From NCBI GenBank assembly GCA_008360955.1, contig LUCM01009810.1:19956-83955 (forward strand): 64,000 nt of DNA. The letters are read 5' to 3'. Source of the DNA: Fasciolopsis buskii. Lineage: Eukaryota > Platyhelminthes > Trematoda > Plagiorchiida > Fasciolidae. Below are positions 33,101-45,464 of the stretch, one piece after another (position 1 is the stretch's first letter; every line of letters begins with the position of its first letter). Both the position numbers and the translations under genes were made by a program. The notes below the pieces were generated by a model that worked only from the letters and a program-made list of their open reading frames with translations, was not told the DNA's origin and searched no databases.

Positions 33101-36100
33101 CAGAGTTCCTACGAATGGAGTGTCTAGTTGAATACGATTGCCCTCAATAATAATTTTCCAGTGGCCTTGTTTTAAAGATCCAGACGCATTTTGGAGCATA
33201 GTGGAAGTCATAATTAGGATGTGTTCACTCCATTATTGAGTACATCTACCAAACCATACTTCCCGGGGTCCCTGTATGAATGAATAGTAGATCAGAATTC
33301 GGAAACCACACTTTGTTTATTTCGAATCAGGCATGGACCCCATTCACAATCTGATGCTAATCCCAAAACACAACAGCTAAATCCTAGTCATAGGGAAGTT
33401 GTTATTGGTTGGTCTGTAGCGCTAAGAAATACCTGATGTTTAAGGTTAGTCATCGCTAATGACAAGTAGTACTGCATTTGGTGTTAGGAATGGTTTGTGT
33501 AGTATGCAATGTAACAAACGCTTTTACATTCGGTGTACAGTATAAAATCAGCATGAAGTAGCACACCCTTCAATGAAGAATGTATATAAGGAAAACTCCG
33601 GAAAAGAAATAAGCTCCTGGACTACATAAGCATTCAGAGATACGGCGGCTTCGCACTACATCCTAAGATTAAACGTTCCGGGCTTCCGATCAATACGATG
33701 CATAAATTCAAACTATATATGGGGTAGGTTTATATGTCACTGAATACTATTCGGGTAGGTTTGTGTCATAATATTACTCATTCGCCAACGATGATCAGAT
33801 GTGTTTGTCTCATGGGTGCAAAAAACGATACTCCATATCTATTCATCTCATAGACGGATTATAGATTGCGGATCAGCACTGGACCTGCCAATAGTTCTTA
33901 ATATGAAGCATCTACTGTAGTGCTAGAATTGGTTTCAGGTATCAGATCGTTTAGATTTCCTATTAGTCGCCAAAACAAACAAACAACTTAATTCCAGGTT
34001 TAGCACGGTTTCTCAATTTCAAACCTAAGCAATATTTGAATTCGTTGAAACATTATTGTGACAACACTTCATCATTCAGCGTCATAGACACACCTACCAA
34101 TGACTGATTAAATCCTAAAACCAGCCCAATGAAGACGTAGCATTATTCATCAAAAACATGGATTTCTCTTTGACCAGTATAGCCGTTCAGACATGACCAT
34201 CGAACATTGCGTGGGCCATACGGATTGTTGATTTCATCAGAGTTGCTTCACTCTCTAAATAACTCGAACTCCGTTTATATTTCTCTTATAATTACTACCA
34301 GTACGACGTACCTCAGGTTTTATATCAACTGGCGTCCAGTTTAATTATATAAATATATATGTATGTATACATATGCATTCCCCAACCTAACGGCAACAGG
34401 GTACTGTTTGTGAATTAGGAGGGAACTTCCATGGGAATAGCTTGTTATGATTTTGTTCTCAGTCCTGACAATACAAACGGATTGATTGGCATGACCTAAC
34501 GATTTATTTTCGCCTACATCCTGATTATCGACAGTGGGCCGCGATGGTCGGGAAATTACTATTTTGCCCTTTTTGTAAATCTAGAAGTCCAGCTGAAAAC
34601 GTTTTATCCCGTAATGAGGCAGTACTATTGTATGACCTAAAAACGCCTGATGTCTAGCTTCTGGGTTGTTTGAAACCCGATCACATAAGTAACCGTCACG
34701 GGAATCCAGAGACATGCGTCAAACCCATAGTTGGAATACATTATGCAGTAGCGACGTATTGCAGAGGAAAACACGAAATTGACTGAATGGTATGAGCTTG
34801 AATACCACATAAAACGATTTATCGTGCAAAACTCAATCAATTCTCGTCGCTAGCCGGTGTTCCCCTGGAAATTCCTGTCGTTCTTTGAGCTTTCCCATAG
34901 TGTGGTAGCATCTCGTCTTATTGATACAAAGTCTGTCAACTTGTCAAGCCCCTCTACTTAATTAAATCTATGTATGGCCAAAGTGAGAATGAGTGGTCAT
35001 TTATTATTTGCGACTAGATGAATTAAGGTTGAATTGGTCGAAATCAGACAAGACGTGATTGCAGATAGACTTCATACAGAAAGCGAATAAGCTGCATAAT
35101 TACATGACGTAATTCTGGCACATTCGCTCCTATCGACTGGCTTCTTGCGGAGTGGCAATTAGTTTTGCCGAAAATATTCAACTATTGAAAGAAAGACGAG
35201 CCACATCGGATTGAATGATACATCATTCTCTGTCTGGATATCTGAAACTTCGACCGGCCTTTTACGGCCGAGACGTATATTGCGCGACTTCGGATTTTGG
35301 TATAAAAAGTGAACTGAGTTCTGACAAAGTGAAAGTCTGAAATGTTCGACAGGAGGAAATTTCACTTCACCTAAAGATAACACTCTGATGCTCTGATGGA
35401 GGCAGCTGGATTTGAAACACTGATAAATGATAATTTACGCAAATTAAAGTTATTGCGTTATTTCAAAAGCTGCTCATAAGATCCGAGGGCTATTGTAGTT
35501 TTCGTTGTTTGCACGGTTTTTAATCCTATTGAGATCAATCACTGGCAAGGGTGCACTTCCCTTGATCTCGAGTTCATCTCTTCTATAGTAGGTATTGTCA
35601 AGTCAAGTGAGATCCGTGGGCTTTAACAAGAATGGTATTTAGCTCCAAAGTAAATAAGTACATGAATATGTGTCTATCTAAGCAGCTTTGTTGATCGAGA
35701 AACACTGATCAGTAGAAGTTTTCGTCATCAAGGGTCATTTTTGTCGAACTATTTTTCACGCAAAATCTGCGTATGGGACGTATTGTCTTACCTAGCAGGC
35801 TTGAAAGAGTGTATCATGCAGCTTGACTCATGAGAACGCAGCTGCATTTTATTCTCCGATAACGTCACTGCATCTCTGATCTAATAATCTATAATTTATC
35901 CAAAATTCTGTTGTATCTGATGCGCGATCGTGCTACTCTTTCACATTTGATACAAGAAGCGTGAACTCAATAAAGTTCGGGAGATTTTATACTATTACGG
36001 ACCAGAGAGGTAATTACAAAATATTCCTTTTTACGATGTTTTCCACTATAATTTTACTTTCAAAAGCACCCATCCCACAATATGTGGCACCATCTGATCG

Positions 36101-39100
36101 TAGCGGCTTGCAAAATATTTTCAAAATTTCCTGAACCAAACACCGAAAACTAATTTTCGATTGTTAAAGGGCAGCAGAAGCAGAGTTGCATGCTTCGAAC
36201 TTTCTCTATCCTTACTCAAATCACTCCTGTTTAACTACCACAAAAATGCTCTTAAAAAACCTCACCGTCTCGGTTACGAGCCATTACACCAGAATGGCCA
36301 AAGTGTATTGCACAGTGGTTCCAAAAATAGTCGCCGTTTGGTTTTGAATCAGTACTGGTTAGGCAACGATGCCAAGATGCTGCAAATGCTCTGAAAACCG
36401 AATTCAACGTAAACCTCTGTGGCGAAAAATCTGAGTGTTTCGTTGAAAATTTTACATGATGTTGTTTCGCCTAGTTAAAATATCTGCGGAAAAACAAAAT
36501 AGAACACACAACCGCAGGTAGCACCTGGCAGTACAACTACAAGACGTTGGTACTAGAGACCACAGCAAATAATGCAAATACAACATACAAAGTAACTCGA
36601 ATGATGGACACCAAAACGAGCAAAAATTGGTACTCGTGAGCAGATTACGAAAAACACTTCGTCAATCCAGAAAACCTTTGGCTTATTATAACTGGAAATC
36701 TGGTTCAGATGAACTGATCCTGCGATTGGCCGCAAAAGTACGATTATTGACCAGCAGGAAAAGGTCAATGTCCGACGTGAAAAATTTGGTTAGACCAATC
36801 AAAATGAGCTAGTAAATTACTCGGGAACTGGACCTCACCAAAGAAAGTGTACCAACTCCTATGCCATCAAACTGTGGCCGACCGAGCTGTTGTCATCAAA
36901 TGAAGAAAGGACTCTTCTGAATGGTATTCTGTGTGCTTGCGGTAGTCTAAACAACTCAGTTGAAAACGGAGCAAAGACAGAAGGAAGCAGATGATGCCAC
37001 TTTTCAGTGTTTCTTGTGGACGCTTGGAACGCTCGGTGAAGTCTTCATCATGTGATTTGTCAACCCATGCTCTTTCGGAGGTTTGTATATGAATTCCCGA
37101 CCTTGAAAATACAGCAGATCTGCGATTGTTTCAATGACTCGTTCATTAAGCTTTGATTTACTGAGGGATTCAAATTGGCAAACGATTTAAGTGAAACACT
37201 AGGTTTAAACGGTTGTAAATAATCCAACACTCCACCGTATGTCTGGCTTGCTTTGCTCCTCTGCAGCAGAATGACATGCTCTGTAGCCACTAGACAGCGC
37301 TGCACCAAGGAGGGACCTTGAAACATTGAATGGTGTAGAAAGATATTAGGTTCCAATATGATAACCAGCCCCGAGACTGAGAGCCCCCATCTACCACCGC
37401 AGTCGCCGAAGGGTCCGGAATTCTAACCGTTAACGTTTTTGCAAGCAGACTCTTAATCCACTTAACAGCCGCCGCTCTGTTTCGCTGACTGATGAGGATG
37501 CGATATTTTTTACCTTTCACTTATACGCCATTCTTCCAACTTCTTGACCGGGCAGTGTTTTGGCAAATGTTACAGAAAATGCTAATGCAAGGTGTGCATT
37601 TTAAAACTAAGGTTATTTTTCCAGTGCACTCAAGAAGAGCTACATACTGACACCTGGCGGCAGGAATGACACCAGCGAATAAGCTACAGTCGTCCTACTC
37701 GATTTCTTCAATACGGACACTTGTTTTGCAATGATCACTTATGTGCTTGTGAAGAATGAGATGTAGGCATGTAACTAAGTAAAGCTGGAATTATGTCCCA
37801 TATATCGTGCTTTTGTGTTCCGGAATGAGAGTGGCAACTGTCGAATTATGCAAGATGAAACTACTAATTAACTACAATGCAGGCAAATCAGATACAATAA
37901 TATCACTTCCCTGAAATTTTGTAACTTGACGAACATTATTCCAATCATCGGCTATTTCCATCCATAGACATGACGGGAAGTGTGCAACAATTAGGTTGTT
38001 TTCCGTAAAAGAGAGAAATTGAACTTATCGATCAAAAGGTAGAAGGTACGCTGCCCGCTAAAAGCAATTAATGTTCCACAGGGGAGTTACTAAGACAACT
38101 AAAATCTATTAGTCAGGTTAGTTCTAACAGTGCCCTGATTATAACAAAGGTATGATAAAATGTTGTCATAGCATTTGGGGATCAGGATGGTGCAGGAACG
38201 CAAACCATTTTAATGCACGGGTCATAGGCATTTGTGGGTACAGCAATGGAAAACCTGAGAAAGCGTTTATTGAAAGGTATGGGTAGTTTGGTGATCAAAC
38301 TGAGAGGATTATATCCTGCTGAGTAACGAACATGGATAAAACCACAAGCAGATAATGCAAGCGCATGGGATCATTATTCCGTGCGCAAAATGCACGCCTC
38401 AATCGATACGGCCATTCCGTCTATCAAACAAGTGCCACAAGTTACCTCAGCAGCAGATAATACTAATTTAGTCTACTGATCTAGGACTACTCGAGGGAGA
38501 AAGTCAGTTTCGTAGCCACAGGCTTGAAAAAACGAGTTGGCGAACAAGCTCATTCTCAATGATGCGCACTCATGCCATTAGATCGAAGTATATGAGGAGG
38601 AATTTTAAGGGATATTGGATCAGTCGGATATAAATATGATTACCTTCCGGATTTGTGGGGTTATATGCATAATTCGAATACAGATGAACGTGTTGTATTA
38701 ATTGTTTTGTGGTCCAAGATTTACCTTGGGACGTAGGCTGGACCAGGGGAGCTGAACGGCAACCGCACATATTTTTGAGTTCACAGGGTAGCATTGTGAG
38801 GACAGAACGCGACAACTTCATTAATGCTGAAGAGATGACACGTCGCCAACCCAAGCTGTTGACCTCTGACCTTATGCAGGTTCCGGGAAGCTTGCGTCAC
38901 ATTCACGGTATGGCCCACCCTCCGTCCCAAATCAAAGCCTGGACAACAAAATAATTAATATGTCACGTTCGTCTGTTTTCGGATTATGCAGATAAAAACA
39001 AATCCGTTTCTTATCCATAATTTTATCTCACTAATTCATTCCTCCTTAAAATTCTTCCTAATACATTGTGACGTAATTGCATGAGTATGAATCACTGAAA

Positions 39101-41633
39101 ACGGGCTTGTTCGCCAAACTGTTTTCTCAGTGTGCTCAGTGGGATTTTTCATAGACTGTTGTCCAGCGCTAAACACAATCACGTCCACGTGACAAAATAC
39201 AGTCACTCTTTGTACCTGGCACCGTTTTAATTGATTTTCCGCCTTCCTTCGGTTAACGCTCCACCCCTCGATAACTAACCACATGGTACTAACGTAACCA
39301 GGTCATAGTCATTGACTAAAGACGAGAATACGCAGACAACTCATGCTGAATGTAAACTCTATACTTTTGCCAGCACAATATCAGGTTGTTTTCACAGTGA
39401 TGCTGTTCCAATGCGACTGAAAATGTTTCCAATAAATGCAATATTTACGATTTAATTTTTAACGCATTCTGTTTCAGCTTTAGACACAGAAAATAAGCCT
39501 CTTTGGTAAGCCAGCAAGTAGATGATTGTATAGTAACGTTTGTACTTTCACAGGTTTGAATTTTACGTCTTCTTTGAAGGTCGATATTTACGTCATTTCC
39601 CTAGACACAGCTTCTCGAGTTTTGAAAGTTGCAGTTTTAAAAACGTGACTGGTGGGTGTTGTATTTTATGGAAAGTTGAGTTTGCACTAGGAAGCTCTTT
39701 GCCGCAATTTTCATTTTTCATTCTTTATTCATTTGATACTGCATTTTTTGTGCCTTCGCTCCGGTCTCCGGTTTTCAAAAATGCAAAATTCCACTTGAAG
39801 AACGCCGTGGGGAGGGAAAATATTGTCGCCTCCTAGCGCGAACATTTTTGACTCAAACAGCCGCGTCACCGATCGCCGATCCACTGGACAGCCTACAAAC
39901 GCAAGGCATCCGCTTTTCGAAGGTGATTTACCTGCCGGTTTTCAGCAGCAAATCAAAAAGTTGATCGATGAACAAAGGCACCTTGACTCGTCAGACCACC
40001 GGATCAGTAAAAAATTGACCAGGCCGATTTTGGCTCACTATTGAGGAGTAAGCTGCTCATGTATCAGGCTTGCTGGATGAATATGAAATATTAGGCAGCC
40101 TATATTGCTCTCTAACGAAATAAGCGCTTATCAATACCACGGCTTATTTTTGTTGAAGACGTACTCTTATGTAATCTGTTTTTCTTCTAGGTACCCCATT
40201 CCGATCGTCAGTACTTAGACTGGTCTAGTTCAGCCCTCCACTTTTGTCCTGATCCCCTCACAGCTCGTGGTTGAAATTAGGCCATGCAATTCACCCTATC
40301 TGATGGACTGCACAGTCATTTATGCCGTCACTCCACTGCGTATACGACTGAATAATAAGTTCCCCTATTTGATCTTGGATTTATCTCCAGGCAACAACAA
40401 AGCCAGCTTTATTGCACAATATAACAGATGAAGAAAGCCGAGTAACTGACTGAGAGTCATAGCAAGGATGCCACTTCGAATGCCGTGAAAATCATGCGGA
40501 AGTGTCGGCATTTGCGAACAAAGGAGCGGCAACATGAGATTGCAAACAAGTTTGATCAGACCACATTCCTAAGATTCAGAAAATGCTTTCACAGTCAGAT
40601 TTGACTTATTTTATTGAAGCTGCCATTCAAATGCAGGATTTTTGGGATAAATGCTAACTTTGTTGTTTACAATGGCACCTCTCACTTTTTGTCAGAACCT
40701 GCGATTCTTGAATTAGTAATGTGAAACGAAATTACTTGGAGCTGAAGGGTTCGTAAATATTTTATCTGAGTTCTCCTGAGCCCCAACTACATACGCATCA
40801 ACCATTCGTGATAATTTATACACTTTTCTGAACCAGAAGTTATTAATATTTCTATGGAAAGAAATACACTAACTAAATTTGGCATGGATTTACTTTGAAA
40901 GCATAGGAAACTAGAACGCCCAGCTTGTCGTTCGACGCAAATTAGCATCGAGAACATGCTTGACATTCAGTCAACTTGCCTCGTGGCTGCCATCTGGTAG
41001 TACGCATCTCGGGTAAAGAATACCACACGTTTCTCAAGATAATTCTGTCGGCAAACCGGGCAACACCATTTGTTACAAAAGTCCTCGAAAGATCGCAAGC
41101 AAACCTGGAACAAAGGCAAAGTGTTAGAGTTATGCTTACATATTGGCCAGTGAAATGGAAATTGAGGGAGACAAGTAATTTAATGTCGAGTTTGTAATTA
41201 CCTTGTGAAACAAATGCGTGCATGGGAGCAGCACCACTGATTGTAAGGCGAAATCTTCTCGACAAATTGAACAAGGAGCATAGTGATCGTTCCGCAATTT
41301 GCACTCCTTTTTGACAAGCAGCCACTGGGACTCTGTGAGTACCGAATTACAGCCACACGCCCCTCTGACAAGCCCCAGATGTTTTGCCAATGAATGATTT
41401 TCGTGAACTCGTATATTTTTTAAAACATAATCTAATTTGTGTTTGACGAAATCGGTCGATTCTGCAGGATTATCACAAGGATTATTCAAACATTTACTTT
41501 GCTTGTTCCGAATGACACGAGTGGCTCTAGAATGACCGTTCTCGTGCGAGAAATCCTCGATTACTTTGTGATGATCTTGCAAGGCAGCAGCAATTAGAGC
41601 GACTGACATCTGTTTTGTGCTGGTTTTATCCAT
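29886..41633 (-). CDS. RNF32: RNF32 homologue, complete (gene-level span, four exons)
   Basis: RNF32 is a protein with two RING-H2 fingers and a calmodulin-binding-type IQ motif between them, probably a ubiquitin ligase; it is testis-enriched in mammals. Four - strand exons join in phase: 41633-41202, 41104-40980, 32763-32460 and 30179-29886, giving 384 residues against 362 in human. The order of landmarks is the same: an N-terminal ALQDHH motif, KHLGLVRG (human QKLGLIG), the first RING from CSICREDF to CCPVCRQNY, the IQ motif IQAAWRAYLGRK, a helical linker with GKILHRYNISHD (human HRILCSYNTN), and the second RING from CCPICLVPW through CSHVFHQTC to MCPVCRQTDY. All RING metal ligands look present. 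The ATG at 41633 is the first in the exon; further 5' non-coding exons are possible. Intron 2 is 8.2 kb and uses a GC donor. Confidence 0.9.
30180..32459 (-). other. RNF32 intron 3 (2.3 kb) with an unexplained open frame
   Basis: It starts GTAAGT and ends AATTCCAG on the - strand. Inside, 30669-30439 on the - strand encodes a 76-residue basic frame with VFRYTPLKVFKRLSYL and QPEYALFYLEAHNS that looks coding but fits no RNF32 segment. It could be a relic of an element I do not recognise. Confidence 0.6.
32460..32763 (-). CDS. RNF32: RNF32 exon 3 (IQ motif and helical linker)
   Basis: The acceptor on the - strand is CTTTATTCACAAGCAG and the donor is AAG|GTAAGT. The first base completes an arginine codon with exon 2, and the exon ends in phase 0. 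It encodes IQAAWRAYLGRKLCTELRQK, a canonical IQ motif, followed by YRTLAKMKHVHGKILHRYN and a linker with LFFRDLDDCLLGFRGVLSQW. Human has [20 protein letters not shown] in the same place. Confidence 0.9.
34345..34376. repeat. (TA)n-rich microsatellite
   Basis: A run of TATATAAATATATATGTATGTATACATAT-type sequence lies within RNF32 intron 2. Confidence 0.75.
37170..37480 (-). mobile_element. tRNA-derived SINE, reversed copy (family 1)
   Basis: On the - strand the head reads GGCTGTTAAGTGGATTAAGAG (37470-37450), then AGAATTCCGGACCC and GCGGTGGTAGATGG, then TCAATGTTTCAAGGTCC and TGTCTAGTGGCTACAGAGC. This follows the block order of the SINE at 12112-12345, where the head is GGTCAAGTGGATTAAGCG and the body has GGTCCTAGTGGCTATGGGG. 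The B box is decayed here. The 3' border is approximate. Confidence 0.6.
38697..38960. mobile_element. MITE-like element with about 50-base terminal inverted repeats
   Basis: The left end reads TTAATTGTTTTGTGGTCCAA followed by GATTTACCTTGGGACGTAGG. The reverse complement of the right end reads TTAATTATTTTGTTGTCCAG followed by GCTTTGATTTGGGACGGAGG, and both then continue with CTGGACC or GTGGGCC. The two ends agree at roughly three quarters of positions over about 50 bases. The whole unit is about 265 bases and is bounded by TA-rich sequence, which would fit TA target duplication. No transposase is encoded; the 81-codon frame inside is probably incidental. Confidence 0.55.
40980..41104 (-). CDS. 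RNF32: RNF32 exon 2 (rest of first RING finger)
   Basis: The acceptor on the - strand is CCTTTGTTCCAG. The exon starts in phase 0 with VCLRSFEDFCNKWCCPVCRQ, which completes the first RING (human [20 protein letters not shown]), and goes on NYLEKRVVFFTRDAYYQ. It ends ACGAG|GCAAGT, a GC donor with otherwise perfect consensus. The next available GT, four bases later, would break the frame with exon 3. Confidence 0.9.
41202..41633 (-). CDS. RNF32: RNF32 exon 1 (N-terminus and first half of RING 1)
   Basis: It runs from ATG at 41633 to the donor AAG|GTAATT before 41201 and ends in phase 0. It encodes 144 residues, with MSVALIAAALQDHHKVIED near the start (human [20 protein letters not shown]), LAKHLGLVRG, SQWLLVKKEC and CSICREDFALQSVVLLPCTH. 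It carries the first four to six metal ligands of RING 1. No signal peptide or membrane segment is seen. Confidence 0.9.
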
Positions 41634-42560
41634 AGAACCTTCTTTTTCAAACTGTCAGTATTAATTCTGACCAATCCGTGTCATTATGATAAATTTGGAG
41701 GTAACGAAAGCTGAAATCTGAGATAAAAACAAAAGAATTCTTCCTGATCTTCAAACCTTCTAGTCGGGAAAATTACTTCTTCAGGTTTATTGTACGATAA
41801 CATAATGTCGTTTTGTCATTTTTATTTCAACCATTTTTCGGACAAAAGCATCTTGATCTACATGCCCCGCAGAACTTTGGACAGGGAATTCTTAAGGCCT
41901 AGCTTGAATTTTGTATCGCAAATATTTCGTTACCAGCCGAGTTAATATCTTTGACGCACATAGTAACTGACTTTGACTAGGGTCTAAAATGCGAAGTTCT
42001 TGACCCACTGTTTATTCCCTATTGCTGATTCCTTCGCAAGTTCCTGCTGACTCCCAGCTAATGATAATTTGGCCTTCTGCTAACCTCGAACTCATCGTCT
42101 GCATTTAGCTTCAGTTTTACTATCACGTGTTTCCTTGCACAATTATTTAACTCAATGTTAATTCAGTCGCCTATAACCGTGAGTACGTGGAAAAGATCCG
42201 ATGTGTCGTCTCGGAGAAGAAGCTGTTTTGCACGAAAGAACAGCAGACAGACGAAGATAATAATTAGAAGATATTGCTCGTGGAAAAACAGGGTCTAACT
42301 GTTCGTCTACTTGTGTTGCAATTTGTTTACTGTTTGACTTAGCATTGCTCTTTCGTCCACTTTTCCAGATTTTTGACTATCCAAACAGAATGAGGTTTCA
42401 TTTTGTGACTAGATGTTTCCAATCAGCGAGACGTGTCTTCTGTCCTGCAGAGCTGTCCAAATGCCAATTTCAGAAAACCCTTTACTTTTAGACGAGACAA
42501 AAATCAATCTGTATTCTCATTCTTTTATCTTGTTTGTAGTATTTTCATAGATATTTCTTC
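41634..42560. other. Upstream region of RNF32; possible shared promoter
   Basis: This stretch lies between the RNF32 start codon and a possible + strand exon at 42561. No TATA box or other promoter element can be singled out by eye. If the + strand segments are a real gene, the two would be divergently arranged. Confidence 0.3.
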
Positions 42561-42785
42561 AGTTCCGATCTACGAGGCAAAGCATAACGTACGAAATTTG
42601 TCTCCCCCACGACTCACATTCCGAATGTCATTATCTTGGACCGGATCAAACTTTCCGAACCAATCTCATACAAAAACTAGGGAAATCTCGGGTCAAAATC
42701 TAAAACAATTTATTATGGGCTCTGGTAGGAGTTCTGTGATGCACCGCAACGAGGGTTTGCACCCAAAACGAGAGCTAAGGTCACA
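42561..42785 (+). CDS. Possible exon of an unidentified gene
   Basis: GATATTTCTTCAG precedes and CACA|GTGAGG follows this open segment. It encodes VPIYEAKHNVRNLSPPRLTF and a basic, serine-rich stretch ending near HPKRELRS. I know no family for it. The open frame would otherwise run to a TGA at 42787-42789. It could also be chance. Confidence 0.28.
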
Positions 42786-42789
42786 GTGA

Positions 42790-45100
42790 GGATGTTACGA
42801 CCCCGTAGTGCTTTCGGAGAAATTACACAGTTACATTTCAAGCAGAATTTATGCTAGGTTGGGGAAACCAAACCGCAACCTTATAGGTATTTAGCTTTAA
42901 ACTGGTGTTCAGCAGGGCAACATTCATATCGAGGGCTTGTTCGATTTTTGACTGGAAAGCTTTCTGTCCACAAAGCACCAAACTAAACCACCGAAGACAC
43001 AGTGACGTGGCTGGTGTGACTTGTCATTGAATGGGGTTATAGTCCCGTTACCTTTCGAGAGACATTTTGCGGTAGCTAAAATGTACGAAATCGCAGGAAC
43101 CGGGTCTTCGAGAATGCCAGGGAGTCGTCGGTCTAGAATCCTGAATAAAAAACAGGAGTATATTTAGGGCACGGATCAGTAGATTACAACGGTCTGCACC
43201 GGACCAGTACTTTGACCATTAATTTGCATGATGATACTCTCGGGATGAAATTTTCTAACACTGATCCACTGATCCAGTTTGGGCAACTTGTTGCTGCAAA
43301 TCTCACAGATTGACCACACATTATGGGGTACGAACAGTAACTTGATATCTGGATGGATCAATTCGAATGGTGAGCATGACATTTTATTTGCCTCTCCTCT
43401 CGTTGTGATCTTTGTGATTATGATCGTACTTAGTCTGTACTCAAACCATTTAGTATGCATGTATATGCATGGAGAGAGAGAGAGAGTTAACAGGGAATGT
43501 GAAGTCAAATTAAACCCATCCAATCTAAATGCATCGCAAAAACAAGAAAAAAAGCAATCAACATTAAAGTTGCAAATAATGATACCACAAGAATTTCGTA
43601 CCCAAATGCATACGGATTATTCTCCCCAGACACTTTATTTCATACAGTCAATTTATCATTATTTAAGTGGTCGCATACTTTCAACAATACTTTGAAAGTT
43701 AGACTCCAAATATATCGTTCCGGGTTCGCATCTCAGTTCGAGAGCTGTGGATATACACCGCTGATAATTCCTAACAAGGATGAAACAGCTATACAGTGTT
43801 TACATGTTTCCTTAATGGTAAGTTGGTCGCTGATATCACATGATGACTAATTTTTCCGGTAGCCCCTGGGTGAAATATTCCCCAGCGTTAGATTTCGAAG
43901 TTGTGAATTACCTCGCCACTGGAATTCACTAACATTTGCTCAATAGCCGCGGATAATCGTCATACTGGCAATACGAACTATTTTAGTGTGCGTTTAGTCC
44001 TTTGTCTATGCTTTTCATTTCTGTTTGCGCTTTGATCTTCTCGGTAAACATTGGGCCTTCTTCTAGACAGAATTTAAATGCAGACATTTATATGTGCACG
44101 TATGAATTTTCATAAATGTTTTATGCATATCCAGTCGGGGTCGCCGGACGCCATGGAGCCATAGGAAATTTTTCGTGCTACCTTTGTCAGTGTCACTTGT
44201 AAAGATGTGAGTAACACACAAACAATACTGTCAGACCGACAGAAAGTAGCCGCGATTAAAATGCCAATGTAAAGTTGCCTGTTGGCACTCTTGAGCGTTA
44301 AGGTTTGTCGACACTTTTGGCGCTTTTCCATGCCATACGGACTCTATTCCGTTCATTTTCCACTTGAACTTTGTGTTTACATCTCACTTTGATTTTACAT
44401 TACCATAACAAAGCAATTCGCCAAACTTTCCCAAGCTCGAAACGGCTATTCTAACCAGAACTGACAAACGATGAATGTTCAACTACTAGTGGATTTTTTA
44501 ATTAGGTCATCACAGGAAATGATGAACGATGGTTGTCTATAGGCAGACTAATTTTCCATCATTTCAATAATACATCCAGATGCAAATTATCCTTATGTTT
44601 CCTGATTCCATCTCGTGACTTTTCGATAATATTTTGGTGGACTTATTTGTAGATATCTGAGAGGCGTTCTCACATGTATATACTCAAGGTAAAACCTGTA
44701 GGTTCGAATACGCGCTACCATGGGTTGTTTCTGAACGATTGTCTGGCCTCCCTACTCCGGTGTTCACAGTTGAAATGAAAATTTTCTCAAATAGGAAAAT
44801 CAATCCTTGCTCCGGTACGCCTAGACGGTGAAGTCACTGAAGCTAATGGAGCCATATAAAGCGAAGTCCTTCGATGGCAATTAGGTTTATTATCGGTCAT
44901 ACGGGATCAGAGGAAAATTACTCGACTTAGCGATTACCTCAACCAATTCAATAGTTTACCTGTGCAGAATGCTGATAGCTATTATCCATAGATGTAAACT
45001 GGGGACACAGTATCGAGACGTGCTGCAGTCATACAGATACAAGGTTGTTTTTTTCTCTTCCTTAGTTCACAGTTCACAATATTTGATGTAATCGCATTAA
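42790..45100. other. No gene confidently recognised
   Basis: Opposed open frames at 43176-43523 (-) and 43279-43695 (+) overlap. Either could include an exon, and neither resembles a family I know. A (GA)n run sits at 43471-43486. Nothing else is seen. Confidence 0.3.
43471..43486. repeat. (GA)8 microsatellite
   Basis: Eight GA units lie after GTATATGCATG. Confidence 0.85.
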
Positions 45101-45150
45101 TAATTTTCAGCACACTTCAACCTAATCATTATGGACCTTATTCGTGATAG

Positions 45151-45314
45151 AATTCCTGGAAGAAAATACTGTGGCAGTCATTTACGAATCGTGGATGGTG
45201 TCCAGTCCCGAAGTTCTGTTGCCTTACATGGGTCTCGCAGAAATGTGCGACTTGCAGCGAGATTTAAGACCACCCCGCGCCCACAAATTCTTGATAAATT
45301 ACAATTGTTTGCAG
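45151..45314 (+). CDS. Possible exon of an unidentified gene
   Basis: The open segment after CGTGATAG encodes FLEENTVAVIYESWMVSSPE and LLPYMGLAEMCDLQRDLRPP and ends CLQ just before CAG|GTGACT, in phase 0. The composition looks like real protein. A better acceptor, TAATTTTCAG at 45110, opens a different frame (MDLIRDRIPGRKYCGSH), so the reading frame is not settled; a frameshift would link the two. No family is recognised. Confidence 0.35.
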
Positions 45315-45464
45315 GTGACTGTTGGCATGCTGTTTTTATTTTCGTCCTCTAAAAACTGCGGAACCACGAGCCGTTCTAAAAGTTGCGTCTAAGATGTCAC
45401 GGTCAGACGCAACTACAGCTATGGAAAAAGGCAGAATAAGGTAACTAGTACCACTTTTGACTGA

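Larger units (their letters stand above)
32764..40979 (-). other. RNF32 intron 2 (8.2 kb)
   Basis: On the - strand it starts GCAAGT and ends CACAAGCAG. It contains a (TA)n run at 34345-34376, a SINE at 37170-37480, a MITE-like element at 38697-38960 and several open frames of unknown origin, for example 36161-36394, 36627-36812 and 39540-39836. None of these frames shows both splice borders and a recognisable product. Confidence 0.7.

Noticed and set aside
43176..43695. Overlapping 115- and 138-codon frames on opposite strands
   Set aside because: No recognisable family, no convincing splice pair, and the (GA)n run lies inside the + frame. Cannot be supported as a gene.
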